This document shows positions 18,121 through 26,464 of a stretch of 33,590 bases of DNA, piece after piece. Source of the stretch: Actinomycetota bacterium (GTDB lineage Bacteria; Actinomycetota; CADDZG01; WHSQ01); assembly GCA_013695465.1 (NCBI GenBank), contig JACDAL010000095.1:1-33590 (forward strand), written 5' to 3'. Both the position numbers and the translations under genes were made by a program. How positions within the stretch are numbered: the stretch's first letter is position 1; every line of letters starts with the position of its first letter. The notes under the pieces are model-generated. The model was not told the origin of the DNA. It did no database searches and saw only the letters and a program-made list of their open reading frames with translations.

Positions 18121-19724
18121 CCGCAGGCGATGTAGAGGAGGGCGATGTAGCAACCGGCGTAGCGTCTGCCGGATCGAGCTTTCACAGCCTCCGCATTTTC
18201 GATACGACTCTTAGAGACGGCGAGCAGTCACCCGGGATCTCTCTAAACTTGAGGGAAAAGGTCGAGATCGCCGAGCAACTTGCGCGTCTGGGAGTCGATG
18301 TCATCGAAGCAGGCTTTCCGATCTCCTCGGACGGCGAGACCGAAGCAGTGAAGGCGATCGCCTCGCAGATCAAGGGCCCGATCATAGCGGGGTTGGCGCG
18401 TGTCGATCCGCGCGATATAGAGCGGGCGGCAGAGGCCGTGGGCAGCGCCCAGAGAGCCCGTATCCACACATTCATCGCTACCAGCGAGATCCATATGAAG
18501 CACAAGTTGCGTATGTCTGCGGTCGAGGTCCTCGAGGCAGCGAGACTCGGTGTGGAGCGCGCGCGCCTTTACGTCGATGACGTCGAGTTCTCGTGCGAGG
18601 ACGCGACCCGTAGCGACCCGGCCTTCTTGGCGGAGGTCTACACAGCCGCCGCGCGCGCGGGCGCCACGACTCTGAACCTGCCCGACACTGTGGGCTATGC
18701 CCTTCCAGCTGAGTTCGCGGACCTGCTGAGTTATCTCGCCTCGGAGGTTTCCGATGAGGTGATGTGGAGCGTCCATACGCATGACGACCTCGGACTCGCC
18801 GTAGCCAATGCATTGGCGGGAGTGGGGGCCGGGGCTCGCCAGATCGAGGTCGCCGTCAACGGCATAGGAGAGCGGGCGGGGAACTGCTCGCTCGAGGAAG
18901 TCGTGATGGCACTGCGGACGCGCCGGACGGTGGGCGGTTTCGATACCAGTATCAACACCAGGGAGATCGCACGAACCTCGCGTCTCGTGTCGATGCTCAC
19001 CGGCTATGCGGTGCCGCCGAACAAGGCGATCGTCGGAGCCAACGCCTTTGCTCATGAGGCGGGGATCCACCAGCACGGCGTGATGGTCGAAAGGACTACA
19101 TACGAGATCATGGATCCGGTCGATGTCGGGCTCGAGGGCTCGCGCATCGTGCTGGGCAAGCATTCGGGCCGGCACGCGTTCACCAACGCGCTCGAAGAGA
19201 TGGGCTTCCATCTCGACAAGACGGAGATTCAAAAGGCGTTCGACCGTTTCAAGTCGCTCGCCGACCGCAAGATCCGGATCACGGATATCGACCTCGAGGC
19301 CATCGTGGCGGATGAGCTGTCATCCGATGCCGAAGAGTACGAGATGATCTCGATTCAGGTTGCAGGCGGAACGCACCTGTCGCCGACTGCCACGGTCCGG
19401 CTCCGGCGCTCGGAAGAGATCATCGATGAGTCGGCCATAGGTGACGGTATGATCGATGCAGCCTGTGGCGCGATCCAGCGAGCAACCAGTATCGACGCGC
19501 GGCTCGAGTCCTTCAATGTGTCGAGTGTCACCGGAGGCATCGACGCGCTGGGGGACGTGACCATCGTTCTGGTCTCCGGAGAAGCCCAGGACGGTCCCGT
19601 GCGAAGGGCCACGGGTCGCGGAGTATCAACCGATGTGGTCGAGGCCGCGGCGCGCGCCTACCTCTCGGCCGTCAACCGGCTGATCGCCCTGTCGCACCGA
19701 CAGATGGCGCCGCCGCGCAGTTGA
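18102..19724 (+). CDS. leuA: 2-isopropylmalate synthase with C-terminal regulatory domain
   Basis: Probable GTG start at 18102 overlapping the ilvC end; [109 protein letters not shown], plus a C-terminal LeuA-dimer-like region. Confidence 0.92.
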   Translation: MDESEVTAGDVEEGDVATGVASAGSSFHSLRIFDTTLRDGEQSPGISLNLREKVEIAEQLARLGVDVIEAGFPISSDGETEAVKAIASQIKGPIIAGLARVDPRDIERAAEAVGSAQRARIHTFIATSEIHMKHKLRMSAVEVLEAARLGVERARLYVDDVEFSCEDATRSDPAFLAEVYTAAARAGATTLNLPDTVGYALPAEFADLLSYLASEVSDEVMWSVHTHDDLGLAVANALAGVGAGARQIEVAVNGIGERAGNCSLEEVVMALRTRRTVGGFDTSINTREIARTSRLVSMLTGYAVPPNKAIVGANAFAHEAGIHQHGVMVERTTYEIMDPVDVGLEGSRIVLGKHSGRHAFTNALEEMGFHLDKTEIQKAFDRFKSLADRKIRITDIDLEAIVADELSSDAEEYEMISIQVAGGTHLSPTATVRLRRSEEIIDESAIGDGMIDAACGAIQRATSIDARLESFNVSSVTGGIDALGDVTIVLVSGEAQDGPVRRATGRGVSTDVVEAAARAYLSAVNRLIALSHRQMAPPRS

Positions 19725-20623
19725 TGGACATCACCACGCGGCGGATCTCGGTGTTGCCCGGGGACGGCATCGGCCCGGAGGTAATCAATGTCGCGCTCGA
19801 CGAGCTTCCGGACCACTTCGAGATCGAGGCGCTGGACGTCGGGGCTGAGCGCTATCTGTCCACCGGGAAGCTTCTAGAGGATGAGGACCTCGACACGATA
19901 AGAGGGTCGGATGCCGTGCTGTTCGGCGCCATCGGGGATCCTCGGGTGCCCGATGGAGTGCTCGAGCGAGGTGTGCTGCTGAGGCTCCGCAAAGAGCTCG
20001 ACCTCTATGTCAATCTGCGGCCCTTCCCCGAGCTGGGCGTGACTTTCGTGCGCGAGAACACCGAAGGCCCCTACTCGGGCGTTGGGACCCGGGAGCCGGA
20101 CGCGGCGACAGAGACGAGCGTCAACACGAGGACGGCGATCGAGCGTTGCGCGCGCTACGCGTTCGAGCTCGCGGCGCGCGGCGGCAGCCACTTGACCTGG
20201 GTTCATAAGACGAATGTTCTCGTCCACGCAGGTTCGTTGTGGTCGGAGGTCGTGAGAGAGGTTTCACAGGACTTTCCCGAGGTTTCGCTGAGCTATCAGC
20301 ACGCCGATGCGGCCGCGTATCTACTCGTGATGGAGCCGGAGCGTTTCGATGTCGTGTTGACCGACAACCTCTTCGGAGACCTGCTCTCTGACCTGGCTGC
20401 CGGGTTATCGGGAGGGCTGGGAAGCGCTGCGAGTGCCAACCTTCATCCCGAGCTCGCCACCAGACCCAGCAGATGCGTCGGCTTATTCGAGCCGGTCCAT
20501 GGCTCGGCCCCCGACATCGCAGGAATGGGCAGGGCCGACCCTACCGCTGCGGTTCGAGCCGCGCAGATGATGATCGCAGCTTTGGACAAGGAGCCGGTGA
20601 CGATATCAAGGGAGGGCCGGTGA
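19724..20623 (+). CDS. leuB: 3-isopropylmalate dehydrogenase, compact variant
   Basis: RRISVLPGDGIGPEVINVAL, LRKELDLYVNLRP, VRENTEGPYSG, VHKTNVL, LTDNLFGDLLSDLAAGL, FEPVHGSAPDIAGMGRADPTAAV. The ATG overlaps the leuA stop. Confidence 0.9.
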   Translation: MDITTRRISVLPGDGIGPEVINVALDELPDHFEIEALDVGAERYLSTGKLLEDEDLDTIRGSDAVLFGAIGDPRVPDGVLERGVLLRLRKELDLYVNLRPFPELGVTFVRENTEGPYSGVGTREPDAATETSVNTRTAIERCARYAFELAARGGSHLTWVHKTNVLVHAGSLWSEVVREVSQDFPEVSLSYQHADAAAYLLVMEPERFDVVLTDNLFGDLLSDLAAGLSGGLGSAASANLHPELATRPSRCVGLFEPVHGSAPDIAGMGRADPTAAVRAAQMMIAALDKEPVTISREGR

Positions 20624-21063
20624 CACATCAGCTCTATTTCAAGGTTTGCGGCTACAAGGTCGTCAGCGAGCGATCGACTCGAGAAGGCGCACGCGTGCAG
20701 GCCATCGTGGAGGTGGAGGTGGCGAGGGCTTTCGTACGGCGAGCCGCCACCGGCGTCGGGCCGGTGCACGCGCTCGATAACGCATTGCGGTTGTGTCTCG
20801 AGGAGCGCTTCCCCGAGATCGAAGGTGTGCGGCTATCCGACTATCGCGTGTCCGTGGTGGACGCCGCCGACGGCACCGGCGCCCGGGTGAAGGTGCTGGT
20901 CGAGGCGGCGGACGGGCACGGGCGGTGGGCGGCGGAACGCACATCGCCGAACATCCTCGAGGCCTCGTTCGAGGCGCTTTGTGAGACCGCTGCCACCGGC
21001 ATCGAGCGCGGCCGCTCGATTCTCGCAGGTAGCAACGGGCTCGATAAGCGGGCTGCGTCGTGA
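20620..21063 (+). CDS. Free-standing LeuA/CimA-type allosteric (LeuA_dimer-like) domain protein
   Basis: 147 aa from a GTG overlapping the leuB TGA; TGVGPVHALDNALRLCLEERFPEIEGVRLSDYRVSVVDAADGTGARVKVLVEAADGHGRWAAERTSPNILEASFEALCETAATGIERG resembles the C-terminal regulatory domain of citramalate/isopropylmalate synthases, with no catalytic barrel. Confidence 0.85.
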   Translation: MTHQLYFKVCGYKVVSERSTREGARVQAIVEVEVARAFVRRAATGVGPVHALDNALRLCLEERFPEIEGVRLSDYRVSVVDAADGTGARVKVLVEAADGHGRWAAERTSPNILEASFEALCETAATGIERGRSILAGSNGLDKRAAS

Positions 21064-21881
21064 CCGTCGTCGCCTATCAAGGCGAGATCGGCGCCTATTC
21101 GGAAGAGGGCGCTCAGGCCTTGTTCCCCGACGGCACTCACGTCCCGCTGTCGTCAATCCGCAAAGTCTTCGAGGCGGTCGAGGTGGGCCGCGCCGATCTG
21201 GGACTGGTTCCCATGGACAACTCTCAGGCCGGCAGCATCAACGAGACTTATGATCTATTCCTAAAGCACGGACTGCATGTCGTTGGTGAGACCGTTGTGC
21301 GTGTCAACCACTGTCTGCTCGCTCTTCCCGGCGTCGTAATCGATGATCTCGCTGAGGTCGTTTCGCATCCTCAGGCGATCGCGCAATGCGAGGAGTTCTT
21401 GACTGCACTCAATATCTCGATCCGGGCGGAGTACGATACCGCCGGGGCGGCCAAGCGCATCAACGACGAGAAACTCGAACGCACCGGCGCCATCGCCTCG
21501 CGCAGGGCCGCTTCTCTGTACGGCCTAGTCGTGCTGGCCGAACGCATCCAGACCTATCCCGACAACTACACGCGCTTCGGGGCATTGTCGCGCTCCCCTA
21601 ACCCTCTCACCGAGCCCAACAAGACCTCGCTCGTGTTCGGTGTGGGCCACGTGGCCGGCTCACTCGCTCGCTGCCTGGGGGCTTTCGCCGATCGCCATCT
21701 CAGCCTCAACAAGCTCGAATCACGGCCCCGTGCGGGACGCCCGTGGGAGTATGTCTTTTACGTCGACGTCGAGGCTCCGGCCGGGGAGCCCGCCATGGTG
21801 GAGGCCCTTTCCGAAGTATCCGAACACGCCACCTTCACTCGCCTGCTGGGCACCTACGCCTCAGGCATGCACCGCCGTTAG
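21060..21881 (+). CDS. pheA: Prephenate dehydratase with C-terminal ACT domain
   Basis: VAYQGEIGAYSEEGAQALFP, GLVPMDNSQAGSINETYDLF, SHPQAIAQCEEFL, NYTRFGALSR, ACT ESRP motif (LNKLESRPRAGRPWEYVFYVDVE). GTG overlaps the previous TGA. Confidence 0.95.
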   Translation: MTVVAYQGEIGAYSEEGAQALFPDGTHVPLSSIRKVFEAVEVGRADLGLVPMDNSQAGSINETYDLFLKHGLHVVGETVVRVNHCLLALPGVVIDDLAEVVSHPQAIAQCEEFLTALNISIRAEYDTAGAAKRINDEKLERTGAIASRRAASLYGLVVLAERIQTYPDNYTRFGALSRSPNPLTEPNKTSLVFGVGHVAGSLARCLGAFADRHLSLNKLESRPRAGRPWEYVFYVDVEAPAGEPAMVEALSEVSEHATFTRLLGTYASGMHRR

Positions 21882-21894
21882 ATCTGACGGGCCA

Positions 21895-22161
21895 CTAGGC
21901 CCTGAAGCCGGTTGCTCCCTGCGGGTCCTGGTCCTCGACCTCGACGGAATCCACCCGGGCCTGGCTTGAACCGCGGCGGCACCAATCGATCATGCGGTTG
22001 ATCGCGTCCTCGTCCCCCTCCAGGATGACCTCGACTCTTCCGTCCGAGAGGTTTCGGGCGGATCCTGCGATTCCCTTTTCCTCGGCCTCTCGCCGGCAAC
22101 TGTCGCGGTAGAAGACGCCCTGTACTCTGCCCGAGACGAGGAGGCGGCGCCGGATCGTCAT
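21895..22161 (-). CDS. acyP: Acylphosphatase
   Basis: 88 aa; LLVSGRVQGVFYRDSCRREAEEKGIAGSARNLSDGRVEVILEGDEDAINRMIDWCRRG. Confidence 0.93.
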   Translation of the reverse strand: MTIRRRLLVSGRVQGVFYRDSCRREAEEKGIAGSARNLSDGRVEVILEGDEDAINRMIDWCRRGSSQARVDSVEVEDQDPQGATGFRA

Positions 22162-22460
22162 TGAGATGACGAGGGGTCGGCCGGGCGCACGACGATGGTC
22201 TGATGCTGCGGCTCCACTGCAACCACCGAGTCGGGCAGGGCCGCCGTGACCTCGGGGGAGACGAACAAGCGCACGCCGCCAGCATCCACTACCGACTCGG
22301 CTTCGAGCGGAGCCTCGGCCAGCTCGATCTGGATATCGAAGCCACCCCCCAAGCCATGTGCTCCATGCAACCGCACGCCACCTCGGTCGGGGTCCACTCC
22401 TCCCATCTCCAGCGAGCGGCGGAGGACTTCGACTGCCTCTTCGGTTACCTGCATAGGCAC
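22158..22460 (-). CDS. HesB/IscA-like fold protein lacking cysteines
   Basis: 100 aa; MQVTEEAVEVLRRSLEMGG...VRLHGAHGLGGGFDIQIELAEAP...VDAGGVRLFVSPEVTAAL. Fold-like pattern, but no Cys anywhere. Stop overlaps the acyP start. Confidence 0.6.
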   Translation of the reverse strand: MPMQVTEEAVEVLRRSLEMGGVDPDRGGVRLHGAHGLGGGFDIQIELAEAPLEAESVVDAGGVRLFVSPEVTAALPDSVVAVEPQHQTIVVRPADPSSSQ

Positions 22461-22530
22461 GTTCTTCTCCTATCCTTCAAGTGAGATCTGGAGTCATGAT
22501 CTTTGGCACGAGCTCGGAAGGAGCCCGAGA

Positions 22531-22929
22531 ATGGACGAGCGCACCTCAAGCTTTCTCCAGTCGAACCATTCGACAATCATGGTGACACTCCGTAAGGATG
22601 GCACCCCGCACGTCGCACGGGTAGGTGTCGGGCTGGTGGACGGCAAGCTGCAGAGCTCGGGGACAAGAACGCGCCTGCGAACATCGCACCTCCGCAGGGA
22701 TTCCCGGGCCACTCTCTGCGTGCTGGCCAACGACAACCCCTGGGCCTGGATGGGAGCCGAATGCCGGGTCACGATCCACGACGGCTCCGATGCCGCCGAC
22801 CGCAACCTCGCCCTCTATAGAGTTCTTGCCGGGGAGCCGGAGGACCTCGACGAGTACATGCAGGCGATGCGCGACGAGCAGCGGCTGATCTATGAGTTCG
22901 ACATCCAAAAGACCTACGGGCCATTCTGA
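22531..22929 (+). CDS. Pyridoxamine 5'-phosphate oxidase-like / split-barrel flavin or F420-binding protein
   Basis: From ATG at 22531: MDERTSSFLQSNHSTIMVTLRKDGTPHVARVGVGLVDGKLQ...TSHLRRDSRATLCVLANDNPWAWMGAECRVTIHD. Confidence 0.8.
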   Translation: MDERTSSFLQSNHSTIMVTLRKDGTPHVARVGVGLVDGKLQSSGTRTRLRTSHLRRDSRATLCVLANDNPWAWMGAECRVTIHDGSDAADRNLALYRVLAGEPEDLDEYMQAMRDEQRLIYEFDIQKTYGPF

Positions 22930-22948
22930 AGCCTTCCAGTAGCCAATC

Positions 22949-22990
22949 GCGCTCGACGCTTGGGAGTACGTATCTGGTACTCAGGAGCGC
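22949..22990. repeat. Nested inverted repeat in a convergent intergenic region
   Basis: GCGCTC-n9-GAGTAC-n7-GTACTC-n2-GAGCGC. Confidence 0.65.
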
Positions 22991-23051
22991 GTTGGGCGAG
23001 TTTGAGAACAGCTCTCCCTGAGCTGGTGACCACTACCACTCGTCGCTTCGG

Positions 23052-23543
23052 TTAAACCGGCTTGAACTGTTCGAAGGGATTGCGGCACGACCTACAGTAG
23101 TAGATGGCGCGGCATGGGGTCGGACCGAACGGGTTTTCGTTGGCAGTGTCGCGTCCCCCGCAGAACGGGCACACCGCAACCTCGGGAAGTCGGATGTCGG
23201 TGACGAGCACGGGTCCCTCCGCAGGTGGGGCAAGCCCCGACTGCCTGAGTTTCGTGCGCCCCTCGGGGCTGATTCGCTCGGTGCTCCACGGAGGGTCGTA
23301 GACGAGCTTCACACGCACCGATTCGACGCCCTCGACCGCGGCTACCGCCCCTTCGACGTCTTGCACTATCACATCGATCGCCGGGCATCCCGTAAAGGTA
23401 GGGAGGATGGTGACCGAGACATCATTGTCCTCGGCCACCACGTCCAGCACCATGCCCATGTCGGTGATCGACACCGCCGGTATCTCGGGATCCATGACGC
23501 CGCCCAGAGCCGTCCACACGGTTTCGGCCAGTGATGCGCTCAC
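23052..23543 (-). CDS. paaD: Phenylacetyl-CoA epoxidase subunit PaaD
   Basis: VMDPEIPAVSITDMGMVLDV...TFTGCPAIDVI...VYDPPWSTERISPEGRTKLRQSGLAPP...CPFCGGRDTANENPFGPTPCRAIYYCRSCRNPFEQFKPV. Probable GTG start at 23543 overlapping the paaC stop. Confidence 0.93.
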   Translation of the reverse strand: MSASLAETVWTALGGVMDPEIPAVSITDMGMVLDVVAEDNDVSVTILPTFTGCPAIDVIVQDVEGAVAAVEGVESVRVKLVYDPPWSTERISPEGRTKLRQSGLAPPAEGPVLVTDIRLPEVAVCPFCGGRDTANENPFGPTPCRAIYYCRSCRNPFEQFKPV

Positions 23544-24373
23544 CACTGAGCTTCCGGGTGGAGGCGGTGGGTCGATGTCATCTCGTCCCACAACGCCTTG
23601 AATTCATCGGAATGCATCCCCGCCCGGCCCCCGATCCCCGGGCGAGCCGAAGCGCTAGAAGCATCCTTCTCTGAGGCGATTAGATCTCCGGAAGAGGAGG
23701 CGAGGAACTCGGCGGAATCGTCGAGGTCACGGTGTACGTCTGCCGGCAGGCCGAAATCGTCGAGCTCGCTCGTCGCCCTCATCGAGAACCGGCCGCGAAG
23801 CTCGGAGCTGGAGCAGGGCAATAAGTTGTTTTCGAGGATCGAATCCTCGAACTCGAGAATGTCGAACAGGGCCAAGGCCTCGGCGTAGCACATCCCCAAC
23901 GCATCGATCAAACGGGTTCGGCCTTCGACCGGCCCCTCGGAGACCCTCTTGATCCAAGCGTTCGCATGAAGGAGGTGATAGCGCTCCTCGCGCCGCATCT
24001 TGGTGGCAAGCGCAGCCAAGCTTGCGTCGGCACTTTCTTGCAAAGCCGCCAGCCTCACGTCGTCCGCCGTGTCGTAAAGCCAGTGTCTCACCAGCGAATA
24101 TGACCAGTCTCGGTTGAGTCGCTCGCAAAACACCGCATTGCGATATTCGAAGGGCTCCCTACCCAATGCCATGTGGTCGGGACTTGTACCCGTCACCTCG
24201 GCGATGAGTGAGTAGTAGGCGGCGGCGTGGCCGATCTCGTCCTGAGCGATCGAAGAGAAGGCGACGTCCTCCTCGATATGGGGAGCGAACCCAGTCCATT
24301 CCGAATGTCGGTGACCGATGATGAGCTCGTCGTCGGCGAGCGCGGTGACCAGTGAGACGAGAGCCTCCTTCAA
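23540..24373 (-). CDS. paaC: Phenylacetyl-CoA epoxidase subunit PaaC
   Basis: DDELIIGHRHSEWTGFAPHIEEDVAFSSIAQDEIGHAAAYYSLI...MRREERYHLLHANAWIKR...DEMTSTHRLHPEAQW. Confidence 0.94.
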   Translation of the reverse strand: MKEALVSLVTALADDELIIGHRHSEWTGFAPHIEEDVAFSSIAQDEIGHAAAYYSLIAEVTGTSPDHMALGREPFEYRNAVFCERLNRDWSYSLVRHWLYDTADDVRLAALQESADASLAALATKMRREERYHLLHANAWIKRVSEGPVEGRTRLIDALGMCYAEALALFDILEFEDSILENNLLPCSSSELRGRFSMRATSELDDFGLPADVHRDLDDSAEFLASSSGDLIASEKDASSASARPGIGGRAGMHSDEFKALWDEMTSTHRLHPEAQW

Positions 24374-24675
24374 CTAGCTCCACCCCACGACATGCTCGCC
24401 ACCCGGCGGCGCGCTGCCTCCCTCTTGTCGACGACATCTCGATAGTCCGAAGCGAAGCGATAGGACTTGTCGGCTGCGATCTCGAGTACGCTCTCGTCCT
24501 CGAGTGCGTGAATGTCGGACCGTCTGACGGCCCACAAGTGCTCGCCTTCTCGCCGTCGCAAGAAGCACTCTTTTCCCAGCAGCAATGCCATCTCGGGATC
24601 GGGAGCGATCACCGCCCCGCAGTGCTCGAAGGGGTTCTTGTGCCCGGAGCGACGAAAGATCTCGTAGACCTCCAC
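24370..24675 (-). CDS. paaB: Phenylacetyl-CoA epoxidase subunit PaaB
   Basis: 101 aa; MEVYEIFRRSGHKNPFEHCGAVIAPDPEMALLLGKECFLRRREGEHLWAVRRSDIHAL. Confidence 0.94.
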   Translation of the reverse strand: MEVYEIFRRSGHKNPFEHCGAVIAPDPEMALLLGKECFLRRREGEHLWAVRRSDIHALEDESVLEIAADKSYRFASDYRDVVDKREAARRRVASMSWGGAS

Positions 24676-24752
24676 GCCTAATGGCCCGTCGCGAAAATTA
24701 TCGTCACATTCGAGCGACCCTGCATCACCGATGGCTGCGTTGCTTGTCGCTC

Positions 24753-24770
24753 ACGTACCTCCAGGTACGT
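24753..24770. repeat. Perfect palindrome inside a REP-like hairpin in the paaA-paaB spacer
   Basis: ACGTACCT-CC-AGGTACGT (8+2+8) with outer TGCGT/ACGCA pairing (gcTGCGTtgcttgtcgctc...tcgactcctcACGCAttg). Confidence 0.75.
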
Positions 24771-24874
24771 TCGACTCCTCACGCATTGACCCCGACTCCG
24801 CCGAGGTCGGAATTGGGATTCAATCTGCAGCGCAGGGGCGCTCTCGGTGTTGGCGCTCATTTCGCTCCGGACCA

Positions 24875-25793
24875 CTAGGCTGCGTGCACCGCAGGCTCGG
24901 ACAGTGCCTCACGCACCCAGCGATGGGAGTCGTAAACCGCCCGTCGACGCGAGAGGCGCCGCTGGGTCTCAGGTCCCCGGTTCTTCTTGATCGCATCGAG
25001 CGGGGCCCAGTCGATATCTTCGGCGGCCACAACCCAGGCGTCCCCTTTCAGTCGAGGCACGGGGGTTGGGAAGGAGAAGCCGAGTTCGGTGACCTTCGGC
25101 ACATAGCGATCGAGGAACTCCTGGCGCAGGTCTTCGTTAGTGCGCGTCTTGACCTTCCAGTGCAGAAGCAGGTCCTTGGCGACGTTTGATCGGGGCCCGA
25201 AGAAGTGAATGATTGGCAGCCACCAGCGGTTTAGTGCTTCCTGGAACATCTCGCGTTGGTAGTCGGTGCCCGATGCTAGTTGCAGAGTGATGTGCTCGCC
25301 GTGACGCAGGTGAAGCTGCTCTTCGGAGCAGATGCGCTTGAGCACGCGGGTGTAAGGGGCGTACGAGGAATCGAGCAACGCCGCCTGAGTCACAAGTGCC
25401 GCCCCGTCGATCAGCCACCCGATCACCGCGACATCGCCCCAGTGGTGGACTGGGTAGTGGAAGACGTTGTGGAACTTCGACTCGCCGGCGAGCAGATCCT
25501 CATACATGGCCGTGCGGCTCTTGCCCAAGTCCTCTGCGACTCGGTAGAGAAGTTGAGCGTGGCCTATCTCGTCCTGGATCTTGGCAGCCAGCGACATCTT
25601 TCGCTTCAGCGTGGGCGCTTTGGGAAGACACTCCCGCTCGGGAAGCGCCCCCATGATCTCGGAGTTGGCGTGCATTTCAATGAACTTGAGAACGCCGCGC
25701 CTGTAGTCATCGGGCATCCAATCCGACGCCTCGACCTTGTCTCCGGCTTCGACTCGCCGGTTGAACTCCTCCAGCTTTTCCTCGTAGCTCATA
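24875..25793 (-). CDS. paaA: Phenylacetyl-CoA epoxidase catalytic subunit PaaA
   Basis: MSYEEKLEEFNRRVEAGDKVEASDWMPDDYRRGVLKFIEMHANSEIMGALPER...SLAAKIQDEIGHAQLLYRVAEDLG...EEQLHLRHGE. Confidence 0.95.
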
Positions 25794-26385
25794 CTGCCTC
25801 CTCTTGGTGAAGGCCCCCAATGATCATGTTTGCAAAAGCCTCCCCCACGGCCGAGGGGGACATTTCGCCATCGAGCCGGTACCACGAGTAGATCCAATTA
25901 CCGCAGGAAAGAACGAGCCGCGCCGCCAGGGAGATGTCTAGATCGGCGCGCAGCTCGCCGGCCGCGACGCCGTCGCGAAGGATTCCTCGAACCATCTCCT
26001 CGTAGGCATCGCGCTTGGTCTTGATGTCCTCCTGGAGGCTGTCATCAAGATAGCGCCATTCATTGAGGAACACCCGTCCTGCGTCGAGTTGCTCGATGGC
26101 GACCTCGGCGTGGCCCACAAGGAAGTCGCGCAACCGTTGGGGAGAGGGGGCAACCTGATGCACGGCGTGCTCGCCGCGCTGCAGAAAGCGCCTCGCGCCC
26201 TGATCGACCACGTCGAATAGCAGGTCCTGCTTGGAGCCGATGTGGGCGTACAAGGAACCCCTGAGAAGCCCCAGGGCATCACCGAGATCCTGCATCGAGG
26301 TGCCGTGATAGCCGCGTTCCGAGAAGAGGCGGGCGGCGGCGCTAACGAGCTCGTCTCTCCTGCGGCTTCGAAGCGCTACCGACAT
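25789..26385 (-). CDS. TetR family regulator, probable paa-operon regulator
   Basis: RRRDELVSAAARLFSERGYHGTSMQDLGDALGLLRGSLYAHIGSKQDLLFDVV. Start taken at MSVALRS; its stop overlaps the paaA start. Confidence 0.92.
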   Translation of the reverse strand: MSVALRSRRRDELVSAAARLFSERGYHGTSMQDLGDALGLLRGSLYAHIGSKQDLLFDVVDQGARRFLQRGEHAVHQVAPSPQRLRDFLVGHAEVAIEQLDAGRVFLNEWRYLDDSLQEDIKTKRDAYEEMVRGILRDGVAAGELRADLDISLAARLVLSCGNWIYSWYRLDGEMSPSAVGEAFANMIIGGLHQEEAV

Positions 26386-26414
26386 GATGACCTCTCTGGG
26401 GCATTGGGCACTGG

Positions 26415-26438
26415 ATTCTACAAACAAACAGTTGTTTG
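26415..26438 (-). promoter_or_regulatory. Candidate TetR operator plus -10 element for the tetR-paa operon
   Basis: CAAACAA-ACAG-TTGTTTG (26421-26438, perfect 7+4+7) abuts ATTCTA (= TAGAAT on the - strand, 26415-26420). Confidence 0.65.
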
Positions 26439-26464
26439 GAACAGTACCAGACTAGTGTTGATCA

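Noticed and set aside
14736-19232. Long antisense ORFs (14736-15524, 15558-16517, 16277-17167, 18243-19232, all -) across ilvB-leuA
   Set aside because: Mirror images of the coding genes with His/Arg-rich sequence; third-position GC bias explains them.
24678-24875. 65-aa ORF in the paaA-paaB spacer
   Set aside because: Translation spans the palindromic element, lacks a ribosome-binding site I can support, and has no recognisable motif.
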